A stretch of 64,000 bases of DNA. It comes from Mesobacterium_A hydrothermale (GTDB lineage Bacteria > Pseudomonadota > Alphaproteobacteria > Rhodobacterales > Rhodobacteraceae). Location: the NCBI RefSeq assembly GCF_035818635.1, contig NZ_JAYLLH010000007.1:62001-126000 (forward strand), in the 5' to 3' direction. A program made the translations under genes and the position numbers. Positions 41,479-49,027 of this stretch are shown here, piece after piece. Under the pieces are notes generated by a model. The model was not told where the DNA came from. It saw nothing but the letters and a program-made list of their open reading frames with translations, and made no database searches. Each line of letters starts with the position of its first letter. Position 1 is the first letter of the stretch.

Positions 41479-42639
41479 TTAACCGGCCGCCCGGTCCATC
41501 GAGGCGGCGAACCGTTCGAACAGATAAAAACTGTCCTGCGGGCCGGGGCTTGCTTCCGGATGGTGCTGGACGGAAAACACCGGGCGATCGGCCATGCGGA
41601 TTCCGCAGTTCGAGCCGTCGAACAGCGACACATGGGTTTCCAGCACGCCATCGGGCAGGGTCTGGCTGTCTACCGCAAAGCCATGGTTCATCGACGTGAT
41701 TTCGACCTTTCCGGTCTCGATCTCTTTCACCGGATGGTTGGCGCCATGGTGACCGTGGTTCATCTTGATGGTCTTTGCACCCACCGCCAGTGCCAGCATC
41801 TGATGACCCAGGCAGATGCCGAAGATCGGCAGCTCTGTCTTGTCCAGCAGGTCGCGGATCATCGGTACGGCGTATTCGCCGGTCGCTGCCGGGTCACCAG
41901 GGCCGTTCGACAGAAAGACGCCATCAGGATCATGGGCCATGACATCGTCATAGGTGGCCGAGGCAGGCAGCACCGTCACGTCGCACCCGGCACTCGCAAG
42001 GCATCGCAAGATGTTGCGCTTGGCCCCGTAATCCACCGCAACCACCTTGTGGCGGGCATTGGTCTGGCGCGCATAGCCATCCGGCCAGGCCCACCGCATT
42101 TCGTCCCAGCGATAGCTTTGCGCGCAGGTCACGTCCTTGGCCAGGTCAAGCCCCACCAGCCCGCGGAAGGCGCGGGCCTTTGCGACCAGCGCGGCGATGT
42201 CGAAATTGCCTTCGGGATCGTGCGACAGCGCCACGTGCGGGGCGCCTTGCTGGCGGATCGCGCGGGTCAGGCGGCGGGTGTCGATGCCGCCGATGGCGAT
42301 GCGGCCACGGGCCGCCAGCCAGGCCGACAAATCCTGTGCCGCGCGCCAGTTCGACGGGTCGGTGGGCATCCATTTGACCACCATGCCGTCTGCCACCGGG
42401 TCGCCGGTTTCGTCATCCTCGGGGGTGACGCCGGTGTTGCCGATATGGGGAAAGGTGAAGGTCACGATCTGCCCGGCATAGGACGGATCGGTCATGATCT
42501 CCTGGTAGCCGGTCATCGCGGTGTTGAAACACAGCTCTGCCACGGTTTCGCCGGTCGCGCCGAAGCCCTGTCCGTAAAACACGGTGCCGTCGGCCAGTGC
42601 CAGACAGGCTGTGGGTTTGCGCGAGATGTCCTGGGGCAT
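41479..42639 (-). CDS. carA: Carbamoyl-phosphate synthase small subunit
   Basis: A 386-residue glutamine amidotransferase subunit that supplies ammonia to CarB for carbamoyl phosphate (pyrimidine and arginine synthesis). The N-terminal domain has the ADGTVFYGQGFGATGE and FNTAMTGYQEIMTDPSYAGQ motifs; the C-terminal class I GATase has FLSNGPGDP, nucleophile cysteine in GICLGHQ, and His/Glu in QHHPEASPGP. ATG 42639 has a good AGGAG ribosome site; an ATG at 42663 adds eight residues. carB is not in the window. It is divergent from yqeY, as in related genomes. Confidence 0.96.
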   Translation of the reverse strand: MPQDISRKPTACLALADGTVFYGQGFGATGETVAELCFNTAMTGYQEIMTDPSYAGQIVTFTFPHIGNTGVTPEDDETGDPVADGMVVKWMPTDPSNWRAAQDLSAWLAARGRIAIGGIDTRRLTRAIRQQGAPHVALSHDPEGNFDIAALVAKARAFRGLVGLDLAKDVTCAQSYRWDEMRWAWPDGYARQTNARHKVVAVDYGAKRNILRCLASAGCDVTVLPASATYDDVMAHDPDGVFLSNGPGDPAATGEYAVPMIRDLLDKTELPIFGICLGHQMLALAVGAKTIKMNHGHHGANHPVKEIETGKVEITSMNHGFAVDSQTLPDGVLETHVSLFDGSNCGIRMADRPVFSVQHHPEASPGPQDSFYLFERFAASMDRAAG

Positions 42640-42823
42640 GGCGCGACTCCTGATAATGGGCAAATTGGCGGGAAACTATGCCCGCAGGCGCACCGGGTCA
42701 AGTCCGCGCGGGAAAAGAATAATCCTTGTTTTACAGGGGCTTGTCGGATCCCTCCGCAGGTTGCGCCGGTTGGCGTCTTCGCATATGGTGCCATTTTGCA
42801 TGAAACCAACGGGGATGGGGAAC

Positions 42824-43288
42824 ATGGAACTTCGGGCGCGCGTCACCGCGGCGATGAAACAGGCCATGAAGGACAAGGACAGCGCCCGGCTGTCGACGAT
42901 CCGGCTGATCAATGCGGCGATCAAGGATCGCGACATCGCGCTGCGCGGCGAAGGTCAGGAAGACGGGGTCGGCGAGGCCGAGATCCTGTCGATCCTTGCC
43001 AAGATGGTGAAGCAGCGCCGCGAAAGCGCCAAGACCTATGAAGAGGGCGGGCGGCTGGACCTGGCCGAGCGCGAACTGGCGGAAATCGTTGTTATCGAAG
43101 GCTTTTTGCCGCGAAAACTGTCGGATGACGAGGTCGCAAAGGCGGTCGATGCGGCGGTGGCCGAGGTCGGCGCGGACTCGATCCGCGACATGGGCCGGGT
43201 CATGGGCGTGCTGAAGACGAAATACAGTGGCCAGATGGATTTCGGCGCGGTCGGCGCGCTGATCAAGGACAAGCTGGCGCAGGGCTGA
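42824..43288 (+). CDS. yqeY: GatB/YqeY domain-containing protein
   Basis: A 154-residue all-helical protein of the YqeY family: MELRARVTAAMKQAMKDKD, the KQRRESAKTYEEGGR signature and the C-terminal GRVMGVLKTKYSGQMDF. The family resembles the tRNA-binding tail of GatB, but its own role is not firmly known. ATG 42824 is used; an ATG at 42815 is possible. It is divergent from carA across 184 bases, where I see no clear promoter. Confidence 0.93.
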   Translation: MELRARVTAAMKQAMKDKDSARLSTIRLINAAIKDRDIALRGEGQEDGVGEAEILSILAKMVKQRRESAKTYEEGGRLDLAERELAEIVVIEGFLPRKLSDDEVAKAVDAAVAEVGADSIRDMGRVMGVLKTKYSGQMDFGAVGALIKDKLAQG

Positions 43289-43299
43289 GCGATCCGGGC

Positions 43300-43319
43300 G
43301 CGCCGGGTCCGCCCGGCGC
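43300..43319 (+). terminator. Hairpin after yqeY
   Basis: An 8-bp perfect stem GCGCCGGG / CCCGGCGC with a TCCG loop, 11 bases after the stop and without a U-run. The rest of the 279-base gap to the RTX gene holds only the short repeats at 43385-43417. Confidence 0.45.
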
Positions 43320-43384
43320 CGGGACGCCGCAGGGAATCACTCCTTAACACGTTGATGAGGCTGGGTTTTGCCGGGGGCACAACT

Positions 43385-43417
43385 CATGCACATTGCATGC
43401 ACATTCCATGCATACGC
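43385..43417. repeat. Short direct repeats upstream of the RTX gene
   Basis: CATGCACATTG, CATGCACATTC and CATGCATACGC in direct succession (11-bp period, the third degenerate). They lie about 150 bases upstream of the RTX start. An 11-bp period places each unit on the same DNA face, so they could be regulator half-sites. Confidence 0.4.
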
Positions 43418-43567
43418 GGATGTGCCGGATGGGGGTTCACGGGGCGTCCGGTGCGGGGCTAAAGGCCGGGTGCAACCCTACTCCAGCAAAGGCACGGTTT
43501 TCATGACCTGACCGCTTTGCGGCGTTTTGCTAGCCTTTGGGCAAGAGTTGTCCAAAGGAAAACGGCC

Positions 43568-44788
43568 ATGATCCGCAAGCCCTATGAATACGACCACAAA
43601 GAATACGACGGGACCCTTTTTATTCCGGCGATAGGATGGTTTTTTACCGAGGCCAATCGCGATAGCGACGGATATAACTTCGCTCAGCTTGCGGGCAGGT
43701 CGAACCAATTGAGAGCATTTTGGGACTACCAGGGCATGTGGATCAACGGGGACCACGAAAGGTTTTCCCAAATGGCCTTGGATGTGTCTGGAAGCGAGCG
43801 GGGCGATGTCGTCTTGGGGAATAAAAACGACAGTTGGTTTGACGGACTGGGCGGCAACGATTTTTTCTGGGGTGGCGACGGCGTGGACTATTTTGACGGA
43901 GGCGAGGGGTTTGACGTCGTGTCCTATCAAGGCGCCGCGCAGGTCATCGTGGATTTGCAAAAGGGAATGGCGCTCGTCCTGGAAGCGGACGAGGTGATTT
44001 CCGGGCCTCATATTGAAGGCGAAATCATCCTGGAAGGCGCTGTTGTCGAGGAACAACTGATTTCGGTCGAAGGCGTCGTGGGCACCAATGGCAACGACAT
44101 GTTTTTTGGAACCGAAGGTCCAAATCAGATTTGGGCCATGGGCGGCGACGACTACATCGTCGGGCGTGGCGGGGCCGACGAGATTTATTGCGGGCAGGGC
44201 GATGATGTGGCGGTGGGTGAGACCGGCATGGACTACATCTATGGCGACGCGGGCGACGACAAGCTGTTTGGCGGCGCCGGCCATGACTGGCTGATTGGCG
44301 ACGTCGGGGACGACTATCTCGATGGTGGCGACGGGCACGATACCCTACGCGGCGGCTTTGGCGCGGACACGCTTGATGGTGGTGAAGGTGACGATGTTTT
44401 AGAGGATCGGTGGGGCGGAAATACCTTCATTTTCGGCGAGGGCGCGGACCATGTTATTGCAGGCGGGAACGACGATCGTTTCGTGTTTCGGGGAGGGACG
44501 GGCAACAGCACCATCGAAGGCTTTAGTCGCGACGCGGGCGACAGGATCGTTCTTGACGGTGTTTCGTTTGCACACACGCATTATGGCACTGTAACGCCCA
44601 CAAACGATGCAGAACTCGGCCTGCTGGACACCAATGGAAACGGGTTCTTTGATGGTGGCGATGAGAGTGTCACCACCTATACAATCGACGGCAGGACCGA
44701 TCTTTTGATCGAAACCTTGATCGGCTCGTTGACGATCGAGGATGTCTTTGCTGTCGGGATAAACCTGGACGCATTCGACTTCGCTTGA
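43568..44788 (+). CDS. RTX-type calcium-binding repeat protein, probable type I secretion substrate
   Basis: A 406-residue acidic protein. After ~90 N-terminal residues of no known family come about ten glycine/aspartate nonapeptides of the GGxGxDxLx type (GLGGNDFFWGGDGVDYFDGG; later GGAGHDWLIGDVGDDYLDGG and GFGADTLDGGEGDDVL), which bind Ca2+ and fold as a parallel beta-roll. A C-terminal region with an aspartate/phenylalanine-rich end (LDAFDFA) fits an uncleaved type I secretion signal. There is no Sec signal peptide and no secretion ABC/HlyD genes nearby. Codon use is visibly less GC-rich than in its neighbours. ATG 43568 has an AAAGGA ribosome site. Confidence 0.87.
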   Translation: MIRKPYEYDHKEYDGTLFIPAIGWFFTEANRDSDGYNFAQLAGRSNQLRAFWDYQGMWINGDHERFSQMALDVSGSERGDVVLGNKNDSWFDGLGGNDFFWGGDGVDYFDGGEGFDVVSYQGAAQVIVDLQKGMALVLEADEVISGPHIEGEIILEGAVVEEQLISVEGVVGTNGNDMFFGTEGPNQIWAMGGDDYIVGRGGADEIYCGQGDDVAVGETGMDYIYGDAGDDKLFGGAGHDWLIGDVGDDYLDGGDGHDTLRGGFGADTLDGGEGDDVLEDRWGGNTFIFGEGADHVIAGGNDDRFVFRGGTGNSTIEGFSRDAGDRIVLDGVSFAHTHYGTVTPTNDAELGLLDTNGNGFFDGGDESVTTYTIDGRTDLLIETLIGSLTIEDVFAVGINLDAFDFA

Positions 44789-44820
44789 CGCAAGGCCCGG
44801 CCGCGATCAGCCATACTGCC

Positions 44821-44928
44821 TGACACCTCCCCGCAGGATGGAGCAGTAGCTCGAGATCCGGGCGACAGAGTGTCGCCGGGCCAGTTACGTTCTGTGACGG
44901 ACCGTCCCCAAGGGAGGTGGTGTTGACC
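44821..44928. ncRNA. Candidate structured RNA in a convergent gap
   Basis: A closing helix ACACCTCCC (44823-44831) with GGGAGGTG (44912-44919) encloses three hairpins: GGAT-GGAGC-AGTA-GCTCG-ATCC (44836-44859), GGCGACA-GAG-TGTCGCC (44861-44877) and GTTAC-GTTCT-GTGAC (44884-44898). This makes a cloverleaf-like multibranch fold of ~100 bases. It does not match tRNA, 4.5S, 6S or tmRNA as I know them. The strand is undetermined: the gap lies between the converging RTX and acylase genes, so part may serve simply as terminators. Confidence 0.3.
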
Positions 44929-44956
44929 TTTGCGGGGTGCATGTCATCCCCACCCC

Positions 44957-47419
44957 TTAATCCCGGACCAGCCGCGTTATGCCGACGGAGGCGGCGCGGG
45001 CGAGGTCTCGGTCCAGCGACATGGGGATGTATTCTCCGCGGCGCCAGAGCAGGCCGAGGTCGTCGTAATGGCGGCTCAGGAAGTGGCCGGACTGGCCGGT
45101 TGACGAGATGAAGACCGAGCTGTCGGGGTCGGCGAAGTCGTAGACGCCGCGATAGCCCGCGCCGTGCACGTTCTGGAACGGGTCGGGGCCGGTGCCCCGG
45201 GTGCGGCCGCGCAGCAGGGTCTGGTCGCCGCCGCTGGTGGGCTGGCGGATGTTGACGAAATAGCGCAGCAGCGGCACTTCCCCCAGAACGGGGTGGTCGT
45301 GGGTGGCCTGGTGCGCCTCGCCCCAGCGCAGGGATTCCAGCGCGGTGCCATAGGTTTCGCCGAGCCAGACCACGGCGTCGTCCAGCGCAAGGCGGGCGAC
45401 GTCGGTGCAGCTTTCGACGGCGGCGGAGCGGATGATGTCGCACCAGGCGCTGGCGCCGTCGATGTCGCGGAAGACGCGTTCGATGAACAGCGGCTCGACA
45501 TGGGTGAATTCGCCGGCCAGCGGGCCGAGGTCGTCGCGGATCAGCCGGTCCTGTAGGAATTTCAGCCAGGCGGCGTAGATCAGCGGCTCGGGCAGGTGCT
45601 CGTTCATCTCTCCGTTCCAGTTGGCCAGCAGGTCGAGCGCCTTTTGCCGCTGGCGTTCCGGGGTGCCTTCGGCGGCGGCCTGCCCGGTGAACCACAGGTC
45701 GCGGCCGATCAGCGGCAGAAGGGTGCGCGCGGCGGTGGACACGGTATCGAGCTGGACCTCGATAAAGCTGTCGCGGGTGTGGACCTGACGGCCCTGCATC
45801 ATCCGGCGCCAGCGCTGGATGCGCTGGCTGTCGCCCCATTCGAAGCTGACGTGCAGCGGAAACGGGCGGTCGACGATCTTGTTGTTGGTGTTGCCGACGA
45901 TGCCCCCGGCGGGGGCGATGAATTCGGGGTTGGCCGACGCGGGCAGCATCCCCTGCCAGCGGTTCTGCGCCATCCAGCCCAGGCTGGGCAGGCGGCCCTG
46001 GCTTTGGTGGTTGGCATCGCGGCGGGGCATGGCGCCGATCAGTTTCAGCGCGATCTTGTCTGGCCCGGCAAGCGTCAGGTTCTGCGAGGGCGCGATGTAG
46101 GTCTTGGTCGTTTCCAGCGCGTCATCGACAGTGCGCGCGAACATCAGGCCGATGGCGGCGCTCATCGAGGTGTCGCGCGGGGTCAGCGCCGTCCAGGCAA
46201 GGGCCGCGACGTGGCCCGGCGGGGTGATGGTGCCCAGGTCGAACTGGGTGCCGGGCAGCACGGGGCCGTTGTCCGTCCAGCGCAGGGTCATGGTGACGGG
46301 GGCGGTGTCCTTGATCTGGATGATCGACTTGCGGGTGACAAAGGGTTTGAAGCCGTCGGGGGTGCGGTATTCCTCGGGGTTTTCGGTGCTCAGCTCTTCG
46401 ATGAACACGTCCTGGTCGTCGAGGTAGGAACTGGTCAGGCCCCAGCCCATCTGTTCCGACCGGCCCACCATCAGGGCCGGGATCCCGGGGATGCCGCCGC
46501 CGATGACGCCACCGGAACTGAGCTCGAGCCGGGCAAGGTACCAGATCGTCGGCGCGGTAAAGCCAAGGTGCGGGTCATTGGCCAGCAGCGCGCCATTGGC
46601 CGCGGCGCGTGACGGCGCGGCGGCCCAGGCGTTCGAGGCCCCGGCCAGCCCGCGCGGCGGCACCGGCATCAGGGCCGCGTGCTGCAGCGGCGGCGCATCG
46701 GTGAAGCGCGGCACGCCGGGCACCAGCGAGGCATAGTCGGGCAGGGCGGCGATCGCGGGGCCGGGCACGTCGGGCAGGATATCGGCAAGGCGGTTGGCAT
46801 CGGGCAACAGCAGCGAGGTGCGGGCGCGCAGCACCTCGTCACCGAGATAGCCCGAGAGCTGCAACGCCATAAGCTTGACGATGGCGATGGAGTCGGCAGG
46901 CTGCCACGGCGCAATCGGGGCGTCGAACAGGAAAAATTCCGGTGCGCCACGGCCCAGGCTGTCGCGGTTGATTTCTTCCAGCCGGGCATTCACCCCGGCG
47001 GCATAGCTTTCCAGCGCGTCCAGCGTGCGGGCGTCCTGATATTGCACCGACTGTACCGCCAGCGGGTAAAGATCAAGCCGCCGCAACAGCTTGTCGGTTT
47101 CCAGAGTGCGGGCACCGAACATCTCGCTCAGCCGGCCCTGGGCCGTGCGGCGCATCAGCATCATCTGCCACAGCCGGTCCTGCGCATGAACATAGCCCAG
47201 GCCAAAGAACACGTCGCGATCCGAGGCGGCGAAGATATGCGGGACGTTGGAATTGTCGCGGATGATTTCCACATCCGAGGTGATGCCGGCGACCTGAAGG
47301 GTCTTGTTGTATTCCGGCAGCGACCGCGAGGCCAGGTAGTACACCGCCACGACGGCCAGCACCGCCAGAACCAGCGCGGCGGTGGTCAGCCGGAACAGCC
47401 AGCGAAAGACTTGGGCCAT
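44957..47419 (-). CDS. Penicillin acylase family protein (Ntn hydrolase)
   Basis: An 820-residue Ntn-hydrolase precursor. An N-terminal signal-anchor (residues 11-30) is followed by an alpha-chain region with VEIIRDNSNVPHIFA and GYVHAQDRLWQM, then the autoprocessing site GASNAW: cleavage before S262 exposes the catalytic serine of the beta chain. Downstream NDPHLGF and the VGNTNNKI stretch (oxyanion-type Asn) fit the family. Members include penicillin/cephalosporin acylases and AHL acylases that inactivate quorum-sensing signals; which substrate applies here cannot be told. ATG 47419 follows an AGAGGAG site; the longer frame to 47509 is unlikely. Confidence 0.9.
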   Translation of the reverse strand: MAQVFRWLFRLTTAALVLAVLAVVAVYYLASRSLPEYNKTLQVAGITSDVEIIRDNSNVPHIFAASDRDVFFGLGYVHAQDRLWQMMLMRRTAQGRLSEMFGARTLETDKLLRRLDLYPLAVQSVQYQDARTLDALESYAAGVNARLEEINRDSLGRGAPEFFLFDAPIAPWQPADSIAIVKLMALQLSGYLGDEVLRARTSLLLPDANRLADILPDVPGPAIAALPDYASLVPGVPRFTDAPPLQHAALMPVPPRGLAGASNAWAAAPSRAAANGALLANDPHLGFTAPTIWYLARLELSSGGVIGGGIPGIPALMVGRSEQMGWGLTSSYLDDQDVFIEELSTENPEEYRTPDGFKPFVTRKSIIQIKDTAPVTMTLRWTDNGPVLPGTQFDLGTITPPGHVAALAWTALTPRDTSMSAAIGLMFARTVDDALETTKTYIAPSQNLTLAGPDKIALKLIGAMPRRDANHQSQGRLPSLGWMAQNRWQGMLPASANPEFIAPAGGIVGNTNNKIVDRPFPLHVSFEWGDSQRIQRWRRMMQGRQVHTRDSFIEVQLDTVSTAARTLLPLIGRDLWFTGQAAAEGTPERQRQKALDLLANWNGEMNEHLPEPLIYAAWLKFLQDRLIRDDLGPLAGEFTHVEPLFIERVFRDIDGASAWCDIIRSAAVESCTDVARLALDDAVVWLGETYGTALESLRWGEAHQATHDHPVLGEVPLLRYFVNIRQPTSGGDQTLLRGRTRGTGPDPFQNVHGAGYRGVYDFADPDSSVFISSTGQSGHFLSRHYDDLGLLWRRGEYIPMSLDRDLARAASVGITRLVRD

Positions 47420-47527
47420 GATGTGCTCCTCTTCCCTGCGGATTGCCCATGGGGGTAGCCTGCCCGCCGCCCCTTGCCAAGGGGCCATGGGCAAGGCAAG
47501 ACAGGGCAAACCCTAAGGGAGGATACA

Positions 47528-48403
47528 ATGGCAAAAGTTGCATTTCTTGGTCTTGGCGTCATGGGCTACCCGATGGCGGGCCACCTGGTGAAGGCCGGTC
47601 ACGAGGTCACGGTTTACAATCGCACCGCGGCGAAGGCGGAAAAATGGGCGGCAGAGTTCGGTGGAAGCTGGAAAGCCACCCCGCGCGAGGCCGCCGAGGG
47701 CTGCGATTTCGTGATGTCCTGCGTTGGCAACGATGACGACCTGCGGTCGGTCTGCCTGGGCGACGACGGCGCCTTTGCCGGGATGGCCGCGGGCACGATC
47801 TTTGTCGATCACACCACCGTGTCGTCGGCAGTGACGCGCGAACTGCACGCCGCCGGGGCCGAAAAGGGCATCGCCTTTGTCGACGCGCCGATTTCCGGCG
47901 GGCAGGCCGGGGCCGAGAACGGCCAGCTGGTGGTGATGTGCGGCGGCGAGGAAGCCCCCTATGCCAAGGCAGAGCAGGTGATCGACGCCTATTCCAAGCT
48001 GTGCAAGCGTCTGGGCGACAGCGGTGCGGGCCAGCTCTGCAAGATGGTCAACCAGATCTGTATTGCCGGCCTGGTGCAGGGCCTGTCCGAAGGTCTGCAT
48101 TTCGCCGAGAAGGCGGGGCTGGACGGGCGCGCGGTGATCGAGGTGATCGGCGGCGGTGCGGCCGGGTCGTGGCAGATGGTGAACCGCTATGAAACCATGA
48201 TCGACGACAAGTTCGAGCACGGCTTTGCCGTCGACTGGATGCGCAAGGACCTGGGCATCTGCCTGGCGACTGCGAATGAAACCGGCGCCTCGCTGCCGGT
48301 GACGGCGCTGGTCGATCAGTTCTACAAAGAGGTGCAGAAAATCGGCGGTGGGCGTTGGGATACGTCCAGCCTGATCAAGCGCCTGCGCAAGCTGGACGGC
48401 TGA
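47528..48403 (+). CDS. NAD(P)-dependent beta-hydroxyacid dehydrogenase (3-hydroxyisobutyrate dehydrogenase family)
   Basis: A 291-residue protein with a Rossmann N-terminus (VAFLGLGVMGYPMAGHL), the substrate motif DAPISGGQAGAENGQL, and the catalytic lysine segment GAGQLCKMVNQICIAG (K in the GxxxKxxxN pattern). It belongs to the 3-hydroxyisobutyrate/tartronate semialdehyde reductase family; the exact substrate is uncertain. A GGGAGG ribosome site precedes ATG 47528. It is divergent from the acylase gene over 108 bases. Confidence 0.9.
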   Translation: MAKVAFLGLGVMGYPMAGHLVKAGHEVTVYNRTAAKAEKWAAEFGGSWKATPREAAEGCDFVMSCVGNDDDLRSVCLGDDGAFAGMAAGTIFVDHTTVSSAVTRELHAAGAEKGIAFVDAPISGGQAGAENGQLVVMCGGEEAPYAKAEQVIDAYSKLCKRLGDSGAGQLCKMVNQICIAGLVQGLSEGLHFAEKAGLDGRAVIEVIGGGAAGSWQMVNRYETMIDDKFEHGFAVDWMRKDLGICLATANETGASLPVTALVDQFYKEVQKIGGGRWDTSSLIKRLRKLDG

Positions 48404-48418
48404 CACCCTCGAAGACCG

Positions 48419-48442
48419 GTGCCCGGAACCTGGTCCGGGCAC
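48419..48442 (+). terminator. Hairpin after the dehydrogenase gene
   Basis: A 9-bp perfect stem GTGCCCGGA / TCCGGGCAC with an ACCTGG loop, 15 bases after the stop, followed by TTCG without a U-run. Confidence 0.6.
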
Positions 48443-49027
48443 TTCGACCGCATTGGTGTTGTTCGATTTTCTGCCTCGCGCCGGGGCGGGCCGGGCGTTG
48501 CGCGATGATCGCGGCCGCGCTCCGGCCTTGGCGTTTGCCGCCGGGGCCGGGACCGGGATCGCGGCCTTGCCGAACGCGCGACAGGCCCAGAGGCGGTGTT
48601 TGCAGACCTCAAAGCAACGGTTGGGCCCGGGGCGCGGGTAAAGGTGACATTGCCCATTGCCTTTGTCCACGCTCTGCCCTTATGTTGGCCGAAGGCCGGA
48701 TTGTATACAAACATCCGCGCCACCGAGAGTTTCGCCGAAGCAGAACCGACGCCGGACAAACCGCGCCGACTGCGACGGAGTTTTCAGGCCACATGGCCAG
48801 AAGTATCGCCCGGATCGCGACAGCGGCGGGTATTAAACGGGCGCAGACCGTGAACCGGGACTGCGTCGGAGAAGAACCGCGATGAAACGCGCGAACGTTA
48901 TGGGGCATCAGGCAGGAGGCGAACCGCCACTGCTTTCCCGCGCGCGCACCCTCGCCCAGACAAGACACCGCCCAGCCACCCCGCGCCCGACAGGGCCTGG
49001 GTTCGATTGGGTGTGCAGACGGACAAC
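48443..49027 (+). other. Long non-coding leader region of rne
   Basis: 585 bases with no gene I can defend: the frames that stay open on either strand are Arg/Pro-rich and show no family features. It probably holds the rne promoter and a long 5' untranslated leader. In E. coli and other bacteria the rne leader is long and used for feedback by RNase E on its own message; that function here is inference. A symmetric TTGTATACAA lies at 48701-48710. Confidence 0.5.
48701..48710. promoter_or_regulatory. Palindrome TTGTATACAA in the rne upstream region
   Basis: A perfect 10-bp palindrome set in GC-rich DNA. TTGTATACAA resembles operators of GntR/FadR-type regulators (TNGTATACNA). It is 318 bases upstream of rne. 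Confidence 0.35.

Noticed and set aside
43385..43417. A CRISPR-like short repeat series
   Set aside because: Only three 11-bp units with no spacers and no cas genes; treated as short direct repeats.
44821..44928. A tRNA or 4.5S RNA
   Set aside because: The fold is cloverleaf-like, but there is no T-loop GTTCRANNC with a correct stem, no anticodon-stem geometry, no CCA-end acceptor stem, and no SRP GGAAG motif.
48355..48885. Possible small genes in the gap before rne, on both strands
   Set aside because: Products are Arg/Pro-rich without domains, start inside the dehydrogenase gene or overlap each other, and lack ribosome sites.
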